DNA of 64,000 nt from Syntrophopropionicum propionicicum_A (GCF_048984525.1 NZ_JBMGJC010000008.1:62001-126000); one strand, 5' to 3'. Counted from the stretch's first letter, positions 16,602 to 25,940 are shown. The notes: generated by a model from the letters alone, not told the origin. Program-made: numbers and translations.

Positions 16602-17888
16602 CTATTTTAGGTTGAAAAAGCTCTTTTTCCCCCTGTATAACGCCAGGTGTGCAAGTTCCTCCTCTATTCTGAGCAGCTGGTTGTACTTGGCCACCCGGTC
16701 GGTGCGGCACGGGGCGCCTGTTTTAATCTGGCCGGCGTTGACCGCGACCACCAGGTCGGCGATGGTGGCGTCTTCCGTTTCGCCGCTGCGGTGGGAAATG
16801 ACCGAAGTATATCCGGCCTGCCTGGCCATCTCTATGGCGTCCAGGGTTTCGGTGATGGTGCCGATCTGGTTCAGCTTGATTAGAATCGAGTTGGCCACGC
16901 CGGACTCAATGCCTTTGGACAGGCGGCTGGTGTTGGTGACAAAAAGATCGTCGCCCACGATCTGGATCCTGCCCCCCAGGGCTTGGGTCAGCTTGAGCCA
17001 GCCTTCCCAGTCGTCCTCGGCCAGGCCGTCCTCTATAGAAATAATGGGGTACTTGTCAGCCAGCATTGCGTAGTATTGCACCATCTCTTCCGCGCTGCGG
17101 CTGGTCCCTTCAGCTTCAAAAACATATTTGCCGTCCTTATAGAACTCAGTTGCCGCGGGGTCCAAGGCGATCATTATTTCCTCGCCCGGTTTGTAGCCTG
17201 ACGCTGCGATGGCTTCCATAATCACTTCCAGCGCCTCTTCGTTGGAGCCGAGCATCGGCGCGAAGCCGCCCTCGTCGCCCACCGCTGCGCTGAGGCCTTT
17301 CTTTTTCAATACGCTTTTCAGCTTGTGGTAGACTTCGGCGCCCATCCGCAGGGCCCCGGCAAAATTCTGCGCGCCGACCGGCATAACCATGAATTCCTGG
17401 ATATCGACGTTATTGTCGGCGTGCTTGCCGCCGTTCAGTATGTTCATCATCGGCACCGGCAGCACCTTGGCGTTGGAGCCGCCGAGGTACTGGTAGAGCG
17501 GCAGCCCGAGCGCTTCGGCCGCGGCTTTGGCGGCGGCCATGGACACAGCCAGGATGGCGTTGGCGCCGAGCTTGCCCTTGTTGGGCGTGCCGTCCAGCTC
17601 GATCATGGCCGAGTCGATGCCCAGTTGGTCAGTGGCGTCATATCCTTCAATTTCAGGGGCTATGATGGAATTTACGTTTTCAACGGCCGTCAGCACTCCT
17701 TTGCCGTTGTAGCGCGATTTGTCTTCATCACGCAGTTCCACCGCCTCGTAGGCCCCGGTCGAGGCCCCGGAGGGGACGGCCGCCCTGCCCATGGTGCCGT
17801 CTTCAAGGTAGAGATCGACTTCGATGGTGGGGTTTCCACGCGAATCAAGTATCTCCCTGGCGATGATCTCTTCAATAATAGTGGACAT
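16602..17888 (-). CDS. eno: Enolase
   Basis: 428 residues, full length. It has AREILDSRGNPTIEVD at the N-terminus, the catalytic GDEGGFAP loop, SIEDGLAEDDW and the VGDDLFVTN metal-site region, plus the SHRSGETEDATIADLVVA signature. It converts 2-phosphoglycerate to phosphoenolpyruvate with Mg. It is the last gene of gap-pgk-tpiA-gpmI-eno and begins 6 bases after the gpmI stop. Confidence 0.98.
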   Translation of the reverse strand: MSTIIEEIIAREILDSRGNPTIEVDLYLEDGTMGRAAVPSGASTGAYEAVELRDEDKSRYNGKGVLTAVENVNSIIAPEIEGYDATDQLGIDSAMIELDGTPNKGKLGANAILAVSMAAAKAAAEALGLPLYQYLGGSNAKVLPVPMMNILNGGKHADNNVDIQEFMVMPVGAQNFAGALRMGAEVYHKLKSVLKKKGLSAAVGDEGGFAPMLGSNEEALEVIMEAIAASGYKPGEEIMIALDPAATEFYKDGKYVFEAEGTSRSAEEMVQYYAMLADKYPIISIEDGLAEDDWEGWLKLTQALGGRIQIVGDDLFVTNTSRLSKGIESGVANSILIKLNQIGTITETLDAIEMARQAGYTSVISHRSGETEDATIADLVVAVNAGQIKTGAPCRTDRVAKYNQLLRIEEELAHLALYRGKKSFFNLK

Positions 17889-17894
17889 TAGGTA

Positions 17895-19445
17895 TCACTC
17901 CTCAGATGTTATTAGTGTATCACCGGTCATCTCGGCCGGTTTGGGTATTCCCAGCAACTGCAGGATGGTGGGGGCTATGTCCCTCAGGCTGCCTTCCCGC
18001 AGCCTGACACCCTCTGCATCCCGCCTGACATATATAAAGGGGACCGGGTTGGTGGTGTGGGCGGTAACGGTGTTGCCCTCACTGTCTTCCATCTCATCGG
18101 CGTTGCCGTGATCAGCCGTGATCAGTACCGTGCCGTCCCTGTCCAGGACGGCTTGTACCACTTTCCCCACACAGCTGTCCACGACCTCCAGGGCTTTGAG
18201 CGTGGCTTGCATGTCCCCGGTGTGCCCCACCATGTCGGAGTTGGCGTAATTCATTATGATTACTTTGAACCTATCTGACTTTATCACTTCAAGAAACTTG
18301 TCCGTTACCTCGAGCGCGCTCATTTCAGGTTTATGGTCATAGGTGGCCACTTTCGGCGAGGGGATGAGGATCCTCTCTTCGAGCGGGTTTGGCTCTTCCA
18401 CGCCGCCGTTGAAAAAAAATGTCACGTGCGCGTATTTTTCAGTCTCCGCCAGGCGCAGCTGGCTGATGCCGTTTTTGCTCAGCACCTCTCCGAGGGTGTT
18501 TTTCAGTGACTGCGGCTTAAAGGCTACCGGCGCATCGATGTTTTTATCGTAAAGGGTCATGCAGGTGAAATGCACGTCCGGGTATCCGTTTTTCCTGGTG
18601 AAGCTGTTAAAATCCCTGTCTGTGAAAGCCCTGCTGATTTGACGGGCCCGGTCGGGCCGGAAATTAAAGAAAATAACGGAGTCTCCGTGCTTTATGTTTC
18701 TCAGCGCGTAGCCTGACCTTTCTATAATTACGGTGGGCTGTATAAATTCATCGGTCTCATTTCTGTAATAGCCTCGGTCGACCGCCTCCAGCGCGGTCTC
18801 GGTATGTATGCCCTCCCCGCAGGTCATGGCGTTGAAGGCCAGTTCGGTGCGGTCCCAGCGGCGGTCCCTGTCCATGCCGTAATAGCGCCCCATTACGGTG
18901 GCCACTGTTCCAAAGCCGATTTCTTCTAATTTTTGCTCCAGGGACTCAAAATATTCTTTTGCGTTGGCCGGCGGGACGTCACGTCCGTCAAGAAAGGCGT
19001 GGATAAATACATTGCGCATGTTTTCCCGCGCCGCCAGGTCCAGCAGGGCAAACAGGTGGCTGATATGGCTGTGCACCCCGCCGTCAGATAAAAGGCCCAT
19101 CAAATGAAGGGCGCTCCCATTATTTTTGGCTTGTTTAATAGCGTCAAGCAGGACTTTGTTATTAAAAAAGGTACCCTGCCTGATTTCCCTGGTTATCCTG
19201 GTCAGGTCCTGGTATACCACCCGGCCGGCCCCCATATTGAGGTGGCCCACCTCGGAATTTCCCATCTGGCCTTCCGGCAGTCCGACGTCCTCTCCTGAAC
19301 AAACCAGGAGGGTGTGCGGGTATTCTGCCAGTAAGTTTTTGTACTTGGGCGTGTTCGCCCTGGCTATGGCGTTTCCCTCTACACGGGTGCTGATACCCCA
19401 TCCGTCCATTATTACCAGGACCAGGGGCTTTACTGCTGCTGTCAA
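17895..19445 (-). CDS. gpmI: 2,3-bisphosphoglycerate-independent phosphoglycerate mutase
   Basis: About 516 residues, as usual for iPGM. It has KPLVLVIMDGWG with the metal-binding Asp at the N-terminus, GNSEVGHLNMGAGR with the phosphorylated Ser (N-S-E), and TADHGNADEM with metal-binding Asp/His near the C-terminus. It is a Mn-dependent alkaline-phosphatase-superfamily enzyme. I choose the TTG at 19445, because GGAGGTAGG stands directly before it at good spacing. A longer frame to 19463 would start inside the ribosome-site region. A REP doublet lies between tpiA and this gene. Confidence 0.97.
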   Translation of the reverse strand: MTAAVKPLVLVIMDGWGISTRVEGNAIARANTPKYKNLLAEYPHTLLVCSGEDVGLPEGQMGNSEVGHLNMGAGRVVYQDLTRITREIRQGTFFNNKVLLDAIKQAKNNGSALHLMGLLSDGGVHSHISHLFALLDLAARENMRNVFIHAFLDGRDVPPANAKEYFESLEQKLEEIGFGTVATVMGRYYGMDRDRRWDRTELAFNAMTCGEGIHTETALEAVDRGYYRNETDEFIQPTVIIERSGYALRNIKHGDSVIFFNFRPDRARQISRAFTDRDFNSFTRKNGYPDVHFTCMTLYDKNIDAPVAFKPQSLKNTLGEVLSKNGISQLRLAETEKYAHVTFFFNGGVEEPNPLEERILIPSPKVATYDHKPEMSALEVTDKFLEVIKSDRFKVIIMNYANSDMVGHTGDMQATLKALEVVDSCVGKVVQAVLDRDGTVLITADHGNADEMEDSEGNTVTAHTTNPVPFIYVRRDAEGVRLREGSLRDIAPTILQLLGIPKPAEMTGDTLITSEE

Positions 19446-19465
19446 ACTCCTACCTCCACACAAAC

Positions 19466-19494
19466 CGTGTCAGGGGGACGGTTCTCTTGACACG
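19466..19494 (+). repeat. REP-like palindrome, copy 2 (left half of doublet)
   Basis: 29 bases, arms CGTGTCA/TGACACG with core GGGGGACGGTTCTCT on the plus strand. The gpmI-sense strand carries the weaker-folding C-rich version. It ends 2 bases (AT) before copy 3. Confidence 0.93.
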
Positions 19495-19496
19495 AT

Positions 19497-19525
19497 CGTG
19501 TCAGGGGGACGGTTCTCTTGACACG
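19497..19525 (+). repeat. REP-like palindrome, copy 3 (right half of doublet)
   Basis: Identical to copy 2 and in direct orientation. It lies 9 bases past the tpiA stop codon; the joint reads CACG-AT-CGTG. Confidence 0.93.
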
Positions 19526-19534
19526 TTTTTGTTA

Positions 19535-20308
19535 TTATCCTTTTGTTTCGGATGTCACTCTGATAATTTCCGCAAAGCTTTCCACTTCCAGGCTGGCCCC
19601 TCCTACCAGGGCACCGTCAATGTCGACTTTGGACATCAGCCCGGCTGTATTTTCAGGTTTAACGCTGCCTCCATAAAGGATGCGGACTTGCCCGGCAGCC
19701 TCGGCTCCAAACATCTCCTGTACGATGCTCCGGATATATGCTATCACTTCCTGGGCGTCTTCATCAGAGGCGGTCCTGCCGGTGCCGATGGCCCATACCG
19801 GTTCGTACGCTATCACCATGCCCGCGGCCTGCTCCGGCGCCAGACCTGCCATACCAGCAGTGGTCTGGGTGCGCACCACTTTCTTTGTGACACCCGACTC
19901 CCTCTCCTCCAGTGTTTCACCGACACACATAATCGGTGTCAGCGCGTGAGATAAAACAGCTATAACCTTTCGGTTCACCTTTTCGTCGGTATCACCGAAA
20001 TACTGGCGGCGCTCGGAATGGCCGACTATCACATAACTGCATCCCGCGTCTTTAAGCATAACAGGTGAAACTTCCCCGGTGAAGGCTCCCTTGTCCTCCC
20101 AGAAAACATCCTGGGCGCCGAGTGAAATGCCCGAGCCGCACAGGCTCTCGGACATCAGCGCCAGGGCGGTAAAGGGCGGGCATAAAACCGCCTCGACATG
20201 ATCAAGCCCCACCGCAGTTTTCCTGAACCCGTGGACAAAGGTCAAAGCTTCAGGCACGGTTTTAAACATTTTCCAGTTTCCCGCTATTATGGCTTTGCGT
20301 GTCAACAC
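19535..20308 (-). CDS. tpiA: Triosephosphate isomerase
   Basis: 257 residues, normal length. It shows IIAGNWKMFKT (catalytic Asn-Lys), VIVGHSERRQYFGDTD with the catalytic His, AYEPVWAIGTGRTAS with the catalytic Glu and loop 6, and ILYGGSVKPENTAG for the phosphate site. It interconverts dihydroxyacetone phosphate and glyceraldehyde 3-phosphate. It ends in TAATAA; the REP doublet follows. Confidence 0.98.
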   Translation of the reverse strand: MLTRKAIIAGNWKMFKTVPEALTFVHGFRKTAVGLDHVEAVLCPPFTALALMSESLCGSGISLGAQDVFWEDKGAFTGEVSPVMLKDAGCSYVIVGHSERRQYFGDTDEKVNRKVIAVLSHALTPIMCVGETLEERESGVTKKVVRTQTTAGMAGLAPEQAAGMVIAYEPVWAIGTGRTASDEDAQEVIAYIRSIVQEMFGAEAAGQVRILYGGSVKPENTAGLMSKVDIDGALVGGASLEVESFAEIIRVTSETKG

Positions 20309-20547
20309 CAGCCACCTCCTCCAGGTCGGATTTTACAAAGAAAGTGTTATGAAAAAATCACGGGGACGCTCTTAACGATCTCCTTGGCAAAATCAAGATG
20401 CGGGATAGCCATCTCCTTGTACTGAGACAACGGGGTCAAACCTCGCTCTTGTTACTATTATCGCTGCAAGTTACCAGACAGAGGAATGGTCACACCTCTC
20501 TAATAGGCATTTCTTTGGGGTCAGAGGAATGTCTCCGGCTTGAAAAG

Positions 20548-20576
20548 CGTGTCAGAAGAACCGTCCCCTTGACACG
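20548..20576 (-). repeat. REP-like palindrome, copy 4
   Basis: 29 bases; plus-strand core GAAGAACCGTCCCCT. The stable-folding strand is in the pgk transcript, 4 bases past the pgk stop. The remaining pgk-tpiA gap (20309-20547) shows nothing else I can name. Confidence 0.93.
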
Positions 20577-20580
20577 GTTT

Positions 20581-21765
20581 TTATTTTTCCATCAGCACCG
20601 CCACACCGGGGAGCACCTTGCCCTCAAGAAATTCAAGGGAAGCGCCGCCGCCTGTTGAGATATGGGTAATCTTGTCTGCGACACCGGCCTTTTTGACTGC
20701 GGAGGCGGAATCTCCGCCGCCGATTATGGTAGTGGCCTTGCTTTCAGCCATGGCCCGCGCGATAGCCTCGGTGCCTTTGGCGAACGGAGCCATCTCAAAT
20801 ACTCCCATGGGGCCGTTCCATACTATGGTGCTGGCTGCTTTCATAGCCTCGGTAAACAACGCCACGGTCTCCTGCCCGATGTCAAGGGCCATCCAGTCGG
20901 CCGGGATCTGGCCGGCCGGCACCGTTTTTTGCTCGGCGTCCGGCGCGGCGCCCGGCGCCACAACCACGTCCAAAGGCAGGAGCAACTTTACTCCTTTATT
21001 TTTTGCCTCGGCAATCAACCCTTTGGCCAGGTCAATCTTATCTGTTTCCAGCAGCGATTTGCCGACGTCATACCCCTGTGCTTTCAGGAACGTGTTGGAC
21101 ATCCCGCCGCCAATTACCATCGTGTCCACTTTATCCAGCAGGTTTGAAACAACTGCAATTTTGTCGGAAACCTTGGCCCCGCCGATAATGGCTACAAAAG
21201 GCCGTTCCGGGTGGATTAAAAGCCGGCCCAGGATATCAAGTTCTTTCTCCATTAAAAAGCCTGCCACCGCGGGCAAAAACTCGGATACACCCTCAGTGGA
21301 GGCATGGGCGCGGTGGGCAGTGCCAAAGGCGTCATTCACATAAATATCGGCCAGGTCAGCCAGCTGCCGTGAAAATTTCTCGTCATTCTTTTCTTCTTCC
21401 GGGTGGAACCTGACGTTTTCAAGCAGGATCACATCTCCGCCCCGCATCCGTCCGATAGCCTCCCGTGGTTGGTCGCCTACGCATTCATCAACTTTAACGA
21501 CTTCCCGCCCGAGAAGTTCGGACAACTTTTTGGCGACAGGGTCCATTTTATATTTTTCGTTTATTTGTCCTTTTGGCCGGCCGAGGTGGGAGACAAGAAT
21601 TACTTTTGCGCCCTGCTCCACAAGGTAGTTTATAGTCGGAAGCGCTTCAACAATCCTGGTGTCGTCTGAAACATGGCCGTTTTTATCCAGGGGGACATTA
21701 AAGTCCACTCTTACCAGGACCCTTTTGCCGGCCACATCAATATCACGGACTGTCTTTTTAGCCAT
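20581..21765 (-). CDS. pgk: Phosphoglycerate kinase
   Basis: 394 residues. It has RVLVRVDFNVPLDKNG with the substrate Asp-Asn pair, LVSHLGRPKG, the NDAFGTAHRAHAST motif, VAIIGGAKVSDK and the C-terminal nucleotide site IIGGGDSASAVKKAG and ISTGGGASLEFLEGK. It makes ATP from 1,3-bisphosphoglycerate. It starts 192 bases downstream of gap, a gap without a clear terminator, so co-transcription is likely. Confidence 0.98.
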   Translation of the reverse strand: MAKKTVRDIDVAGKRVLVRVDFNVPLDKNGHVSDDTRIVEALPTINYLVEQGAKVILVSHLGRPKGQINEKYKMDPVAKKLSELLGREVVKVDECVGDQPREAIGRMRGGDVILLENVRFHPEEEKNDEKFSRQLADLADIYVNDAFGTAHRAHASTEGVSEFLPAVAGFLMEKELDILGRLLIHPERPFVAIIGGAKVSDKIAVVSNLLDKVDTMVIGGGMSNTFLKAQGYDVGKSLLETDKIDLAKGLIAEAKNKGVKLLLPLDVVVAPGAAPDAEQKTVPAGQIPADWMALDIGQETVALFTEAMKAASTIVWNGPMGVFEMAPFAKGTEAIARAMAESKATTIIGGGDSASAVKKAGVADKITHISTGGGASLEFLEGKVLPGVAVLMEK

Positions 21766-21957
21766 GGCCGCGATACCTCCCTTCCATACTCCCTGTAAAG
21801 CGCTGCCAAATACGCCAGTTCATCCCCGCCCCGCCTCAGTTGCGTTTCATCTCCTGATGGATAGGGAGGGCTGGTATTCTGAACTGTCTTATTTTGCAGC
21901 GCTTTCTCCTGGGGTGAAACCTATATTTCTTTTATGGTACTCCTGAATTTGCTGGTA

Positions 21958-22992
21958 CTACTTGTCCTTCGATGCCATGTAAACAAGCAGGTCCAGCACC
22001 CGTTCCGAATAGCCCCACTCGTTGTCATACCAGGCGATAACCTTGGCCATATTTCCGCCGATGATCATGGTGGAAAGGGAATCAATTATCGCTGAATGGG
22101 GGTCGCCCTTGAAGTCGGCGGATACCAGGGGAAGCTCGGAATAATCCATGATTCCCTTTAAATACCCGTTGGCAGCTTCTTTAAGAGCGGCATTAATCTC
22201 ATCAGCGGTCACCGTTTTTGACAAATCCACCACCAGGTCCACCACTGAAACGGTGGGGATGGGCACTCTCATGGAAAAACCGCTGATTTTGCCTTTTAAC
22301 TCGGGAAGCACCAGCGCCACAGCTTTTGCCGCCCCGGTAGTGGTGGGAATAATGGACATGTTGGCCGCTCTGGCCCGCCTCATATCCCGGTGGGGCATAT
22401 CAAGAAGCTGCTGGTCGTTGGTATAGGCGTGAACGGTAGTCATCAAGCCTTTTTCAATGCCAAAATTATCGTTCAGCACCTTGGCTACCGGGGCCAGGCA
22501 GTTGGTGGTGCAGGACGCGTTTGAAACCACGTGGTGCAATGCGGGATCATATTTTTCCTCGTTAACGCCCATCACCACGGTAAGGCAATCACCGCCCTTA
22601 GCCGGGCCGCTTAAAATTACTTTTTTAGCGCCCGCCTGGAAATGCTTGGCGGCGTCAGCCGGGTTGTTCAGCCTTCCGGTGGACTCGACCACGTAATCCA
22701 CGCCGAGTTCTTTCCAGGGCAGCAGGGTCGGATCCGCTTCAGCAGTAATCCTGATCTCGTGCCCGTTTACTACGATGGCGTCCTTTGTAGAGCTGACATC
22801 CCGGTCAAAAATGCCGTAGATTGAGTCGTATTTGAGCATGTGCGCTACAGATTGAGCGTATGTATCGGTAACCGGGATCCTCCTGGATTTGTGATTAACC
22901 GCCATTACCTCGAGGTCGGGACGCTTCAGCGCACACCTCAACACGTCACGGCCAATCCTACCCAGTCCGTTAATCCCTATTTTACACCCCAT
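21958..22992 (-). CDS. gap: Glyceraldehyde-3-phosphate dehydrogenase
   Basis: 344 residues from an ATG at 22992 with GAAGGGAG upstream. The Rossmann motif KIGINGLGRIGRDVL is at residues 4-18, the catalytic Cys161 is in SNASCTTNCLAP, the partner His188 is in TVHAYTNDQ, and WYDNEWGYS is near the C-terminus. Where NAD-linked enzymes usually have Asp after the second strand (VND), this reads VNHKSRR, an acidic-to-basic change that may favour NADP (inference). An insertion follows (IPVTDTYAQ). It is the first glycolytic gene, downstream of rpoN; no cggR repressor gene lies between. Confidence 0.95.
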   Translation of the reverse strand: MGCKIGINGLGRIGRDVLRCALKRPDLEVMAVNHKSRRIPVTDTYAQSVAHMLKYDSIYGIFDRDVSSTKDAIVVNGHEIRITAEADPTLLPWKELGVDYVVESTGRLNNPADAAKHFQAGAKKVILSGPAKGGDCLTVVMGVNEEKYDPALHHVVSNASCTTNCLAPVAKVLNDNFGIEKGLMTTVHAYTNDQQLLDMPHRDMRRARAANMSIIPTTTGAAKAVALVLPELKGKISGFSMRVPIPTVSVVDLVVDLSKTVTADEINAALKEAANGYLKGIMDYSELPLVSADFKGDPHSAIIDSLSTMIIGGNMAKVIAWYDNEWGYSERVLDLLVYMASKDK

Positions 22993-23099
22993 TATGACTA
23001 CGCTCCCTTCATTAGTATGCCTTATTAAACGCATTTTATAAAATTTAACTATTATTCTGTATTCTCCACCAGCCAAAAAGATCCTTCCCCTGATATAAT

Positions 23100-23137
23100 T
23101 TTGGGAAATAAAAATAGATACAAGCTTCGAGCTTGTA
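23100..23137 (-). terminator. Hairpin terminator between rpoN and gap
   Basis: TACAAGCT and AGCTTGTA (23119-23137) form a perfect 8-bp stem with a 3-base loop, followed on the minus strand by TCTATTTTTATTT. It would stop rpoN transcription about 110 bases past its stop codon. A GC-rich stem (CACCGC/GCGGTG) lies just before it. Confidence 0.75.
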
Positions 23138-23243
23138 CCCTAAAAAACGCCACCGCTGCCGGCGCGCGGTGTTACTATTATTTCTATGCTAAAAATGATA
23201 ACGAATGTACGGTACTTATAATTGTATGTCACATTTAGCAACG

Positions 23244-24659
23244 TTAATATCTTTTTCTTCTTCCGATGGCTGGAATATTTAATTCATCCCGGTACTTGGC
23301 CACGGTGCGCCGGGAAATTTTAATTCCTTTCTGCTTGATCATCTCAGAAATTTTCTGGTCGGTAAGGGGCAGCCTGCTGTCTTCCCCGGCGATAATCTCC
23401 TGGACCATTTTTTTGATGCATTCGGAAGATGTGGTTGATCCGGTGACATTGTTAAGCCCGGTGGAAAAAAATTGCTTCATCTCAAAAACACCCTGAGGGG
23501 TCTGTATATACTTGTTGGAGGTGGCCCTGCTGATCGTGGACTCGTGCAGACCGACTTTCTCCGCGACGTTCTTCAGGTTCAGGGGTTTCAAGTATTTAAT
23601 GCCGTAGTCTAAAAAATCCCTCTGCATTTCCACTAAGCATTCCGCTACTTTGTACAGGGTCAGCCTTCTCTGTTCAATGCTTCTGATCAGCCAGACCGCT
23701 GCATTGAGCTTGCTCTCCACAAAACGGCGGGTCTGCGGGTCGAAGCTTTTTTCTTTTGAAAGCACTGAACGGTAAGTGGAATTAATCGTGATTCTTGGAG
23801 CTATCACGTCATTGACCAGAATTATATACTCGCCTTCCACTTTTTCCACAACTATGTCGGGAACTATATAGCGGTTATCGTTGGGGTTGGAAAAATTGCG
23901 CCCCGGTTTGGGGTCCAGCGTCTTTAAAATATCGGCCGCCTTCTGGACCTCCTGCACGGTAACGCCCAGTTCATGGGCAATCCGGCTTATTTTCCCCTTG
24001 GCCAGGTCTTCAAGATATTTTTCTATCAGTTCTTTTACAATCTCATTATTAATGCCCAGTGTATTGTACTGGATCAACAGGCACTCTTCTAAATTTCTGG
24101 CGCCGACACCCGGCGGGTCAAAAGTTTGGATCAGGCTTAAGACCATGGTGACTTCCGGTTCACTTACTTTCAGCCGGGCAGCCACTTCTTCCGGCGAGAC
24201 CCGGATATAGCCCTTGTCATCAATGTTTCCGATCAGGTATTCGGCGATTAAACGCTCCGGGTTGGTGCAGGGGCTGAGGAAAAGCTGGGAGAGGAGGTGT
24301 TCGGAAAGTGTAGGCGCCTGGGAAACGAAATTTTCATAACTGTATTCGGGCTGGTCCCGGTTCCTTTCCTGGCGGCTGAAGCCCAGGTCGCTGCTGTCCT
24401 GAAAATAAAGCTCCCAGTCCAGGTCATATTCCTTTTTTTCCTCTCCGACCTCTTCAGATTTACCCTTGTCCACAAGCTCAAGGTTCTTCTCCGTGTCGTC
24501 ATCGCGCAAATCAAGGAGAGGGTTCTCCTGGAGCTGCTGCTCAATATACATGGAAAGCTCAAGAGAAGATAGCTGCAGCACGGTTATGGCCTGGCGCAAT
24601 TCCGGGGTCATGATTAATTTTTGCGTTTGTTCCATATTCAGCCCATAACCAATTCGCAC
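23244..24659 (-). CDS. rpoN: RNA polymerase sigma-54 factor
   Basis: 471 residues. Region I is complete (GLNMEQTQKLIMTPELRQAI with Gln-rich LQLSSLELSMYIEQQLQENP). An acidic linker follows at about 55-110, then the core-binding domain, and the C-terminal RpoN box ISRRTVAKYRDELNIP near residue 450, which reads the -24 element. It directs transcription from -24/-12 promoters activated by AAA+ enhancer proteins. The long initial frame (MRIGYGLN) is the usual start. It directly precedes gap. Confidence 0.97.
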   Translation of the reverse strand: MRIGYGLNMEQTQKLIMTPELRQAITVLQLSSLELSMYIEQQLQENPLLDLRDDDTEKNLELVDKGKSEEVGEEKKEYDLDWELYFQDSSDLGFSRQERNRDQPEYSYENFVSQAPTLSEHLLSQLFLSPCTNPERLIAEYLIGNIDDKGYIRVSPEEVAARLKVSEPEVTMVLSLIQTFDPPGVGARNLEECLLIQYNTLGINNEIVKELIEKYLEDLAKGKISRIAHELGVTVQEVQKAADILKTLDPKPGRNFSNPNDNRYIVPDIVVEKVEGEYIILVNDVIAPRITINSTYRSVLSKEKSFDPQTRRFVESKLNAAVWLIRSIEQRRLTLYKVAECLVEMQRDFLDYGIKYLKPLNLKNVAEKVGLHESTISRATSNKYIQTPQGVFEMKQFFSTGLNNVTGSTTSSECIKKMVQEIIAGEDSRLPLTDQKISEMIKQKGIKISRRTVAKYRDELNIPAIGRRKRY

Positions 24660-24741
24660 TGCAAAATCACTCCTTAAGAAAAAGTGCGGATCCTGTTATA
24701 TTTTATTCTTGAAAAATAGGCGTTTTCCTGCCTTGTATTTA

Positions 24742-24747
24742 ATTATA
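24742..24747 (-). promoter_or_regulatory. Extended -10 element, probable rpoN promoter
   Basis: The minus strand reads CTGGTATAAT, a TGn-extended -10, about 85 bases before the rpoN start. No good -35 is visible, which extended -10 promoters tolerate. Confidence 0.5.
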
Positions 24748-24799
24748 CCAGGATATTCAGGAGCCATTTGTTTCATTCCTGTTCAGAAAAAGCCAGCGC

Positions 24800-25408
24800 C
24801 TATTTTATAACCTGCCTTAAAGGCATGACCCGCTGGAGCAGTACCAGGCCTGCGGTGATCAAAAACGTTAAGGCGAAGGCTGTGACCAGGGCCGCAAGTT
24901 CCTGCCCGTCAGCAAACAGGTAGGGGTGAAGCCCGGCATAATAATCCATGATATCGTTGAGGAGCATCCACATTCCGGATATATAGACAATCGCCCGCTC
25001 AAACTGCAGTGCTTTTAAAAAGATAATACCCTCGGCGGCCATTCCCAGGTGGGAGACCCAGAGCATGATCTCGGTATACCCAAGGTTCCCGTACAAAGCA
25101 CAGAAATGGGTGATGATCACCATGGCCCATATCCCGTACTTTATGACTGCCGTAAAAGCAACCACCTGAAACAGCCGTCCCAGCTGGCCGTTTCCCCGCA
25201 TCAGCAGCGCCAGGGCAAAAAGTGTTGACGAGAGAGGGCTGTCCGATACAAATAGCCAGAGGTGAAAAGGGATGGACGCAAGCTGCTCGTGGTACCAGTA
25301 ATACCCGTACAGAGATCCCAGCACGTTAATGACCATCAGTGGTATTGTAAATCGCGGCTGCCAGGGATCCCGCCAGAAATCCCGCCAGAGTTTAAGGATT
25401 AAGCTCAT
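24800..25408 (-). CDS. DUF1405 membrane protein (YpjA-like)
   Basis: A 202-residue protein with about six hydrophobic segments. It shows FTIPLMVINVLGSLYGYYWY, then FHLWLFVSDSPLSSTLFAL, IKYGIWAMVIITHF and ISGMWMLLNDIMDYYAGLHP, the conserved blocks of DUF1405 (B. subtilis YpjA). No function is known. A REP element sits between its ribosome site (AAAAAGGATGG) and the stop of the acyltransferase gene upstream, so both are probably on one transcript. Confidence 0.8.
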   Translation of the reverse strand: MSLILKLWRDFWRDPWQPRFTIPLMVINVLGSLYGYYWYHEQLASIPFHLWLFVSDSPLSSTLFALALLMRGNGQLGRLFQVVAFTAVIKYGIWAMVIITHFCALYGNLGYTEIMLWVSHLGMAAEGIIFLKALQFERAIVYISGMWMLLNDIMDYYAGLHPYLFADGQELAALVTAFALTFLITAGLVLLQRVMPLRQVIK

Positions 25409-25425
25409 AAAACCATCCTTTTTTG

Positions 25426-25454
25426 CGTGTCAAGGGGACGGTTCTTTTGACACG
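25426..25454 (+). repeat. REP-like palindrome, copy 5
   Basis: 29 bases, core AGGGGACGGTTCTTT on the plus strand. It lies 3 bases past the acyltransferase stop and directly before the ribosome site of the DUF1405 gene. Confidence 0.93.
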
Positions 25455-25457
25455 CTT

Positions 25458-25940
25458 TTACTTCTCTATTATCCTTGCCGGCACTCCTGCCGCCAGCGCA
25501 TGCGGCGGTATATCCCGGTTGACCAGTGAACCAGCCCCCACCACAGACCCGTCGCCAATTCGTACCCCGGGCAGTATAGTGACATTGGAACCGATAAGCA
25601 CATTGGCCCCTATTTCCACCGGGCCTTTGCAATACTCGTCCACCCGGAACTCGTGCGTCAGGACGGTCGCGTTGTAGCCAATGATGCTGTTGTCTCCGAT
25701 AGAGATCAGGTGCGGGAAAAAAATATCGAACATGGCCATCAGGCCGATGGAAACGTCACGGCCTACCTTCATGCCCAAAAAGCTGCGGCATAAAAAGTTC
25801 TTCATGCCAAAAAAGGGGAGGTAGCGGCACAGTGTGATTACCAGGAAATTAAAAGCCACCCTGGGGAGGCTTACAATTTTAAAAGAGTATCTCATCGAAT
25901 TTTTGGGGCCTGGCGAGAGAAATTTTTTAATCCGCCTCAT
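25458..25940 (-). CDS. Left-handed beta-helix acyltransferase (YvoF-like)
   Basis: 160 residues. The C-terminal half (about 75-155) is built of hexapeptide repeats (ISIGDNSIIG, VEIGANVLIG, VRIGDGSVVG, AGSLV), ending DIPPHALAAGVPARII as in LacA/NodL-type O-acetyltransferases. The N-terminal ~60 residues are hydrophobic. It likely transfers acetyl from acetyl-CoA to a sugar or cell-wall substrate, unknown here. Its ATG overlaps the whiA stop (ATGA), so it is translationally coupled to whiA. Confidence 0.82.
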   Translation of the reverse strand: MRRIKKFLSPGPKNSMRYSFKIVSLPRVAFNFLVITLCRYLPFFGMKNFLCRSFLGMKVGRDVSIGLMAMFDIFFPHLISIGDNSIIGYNATVLTHEFRVDEYCKGPVEIGANVLIGSNVTILPGVRIGDGSVVGAGSLVNRDIPPHALAAGVPARIIEK

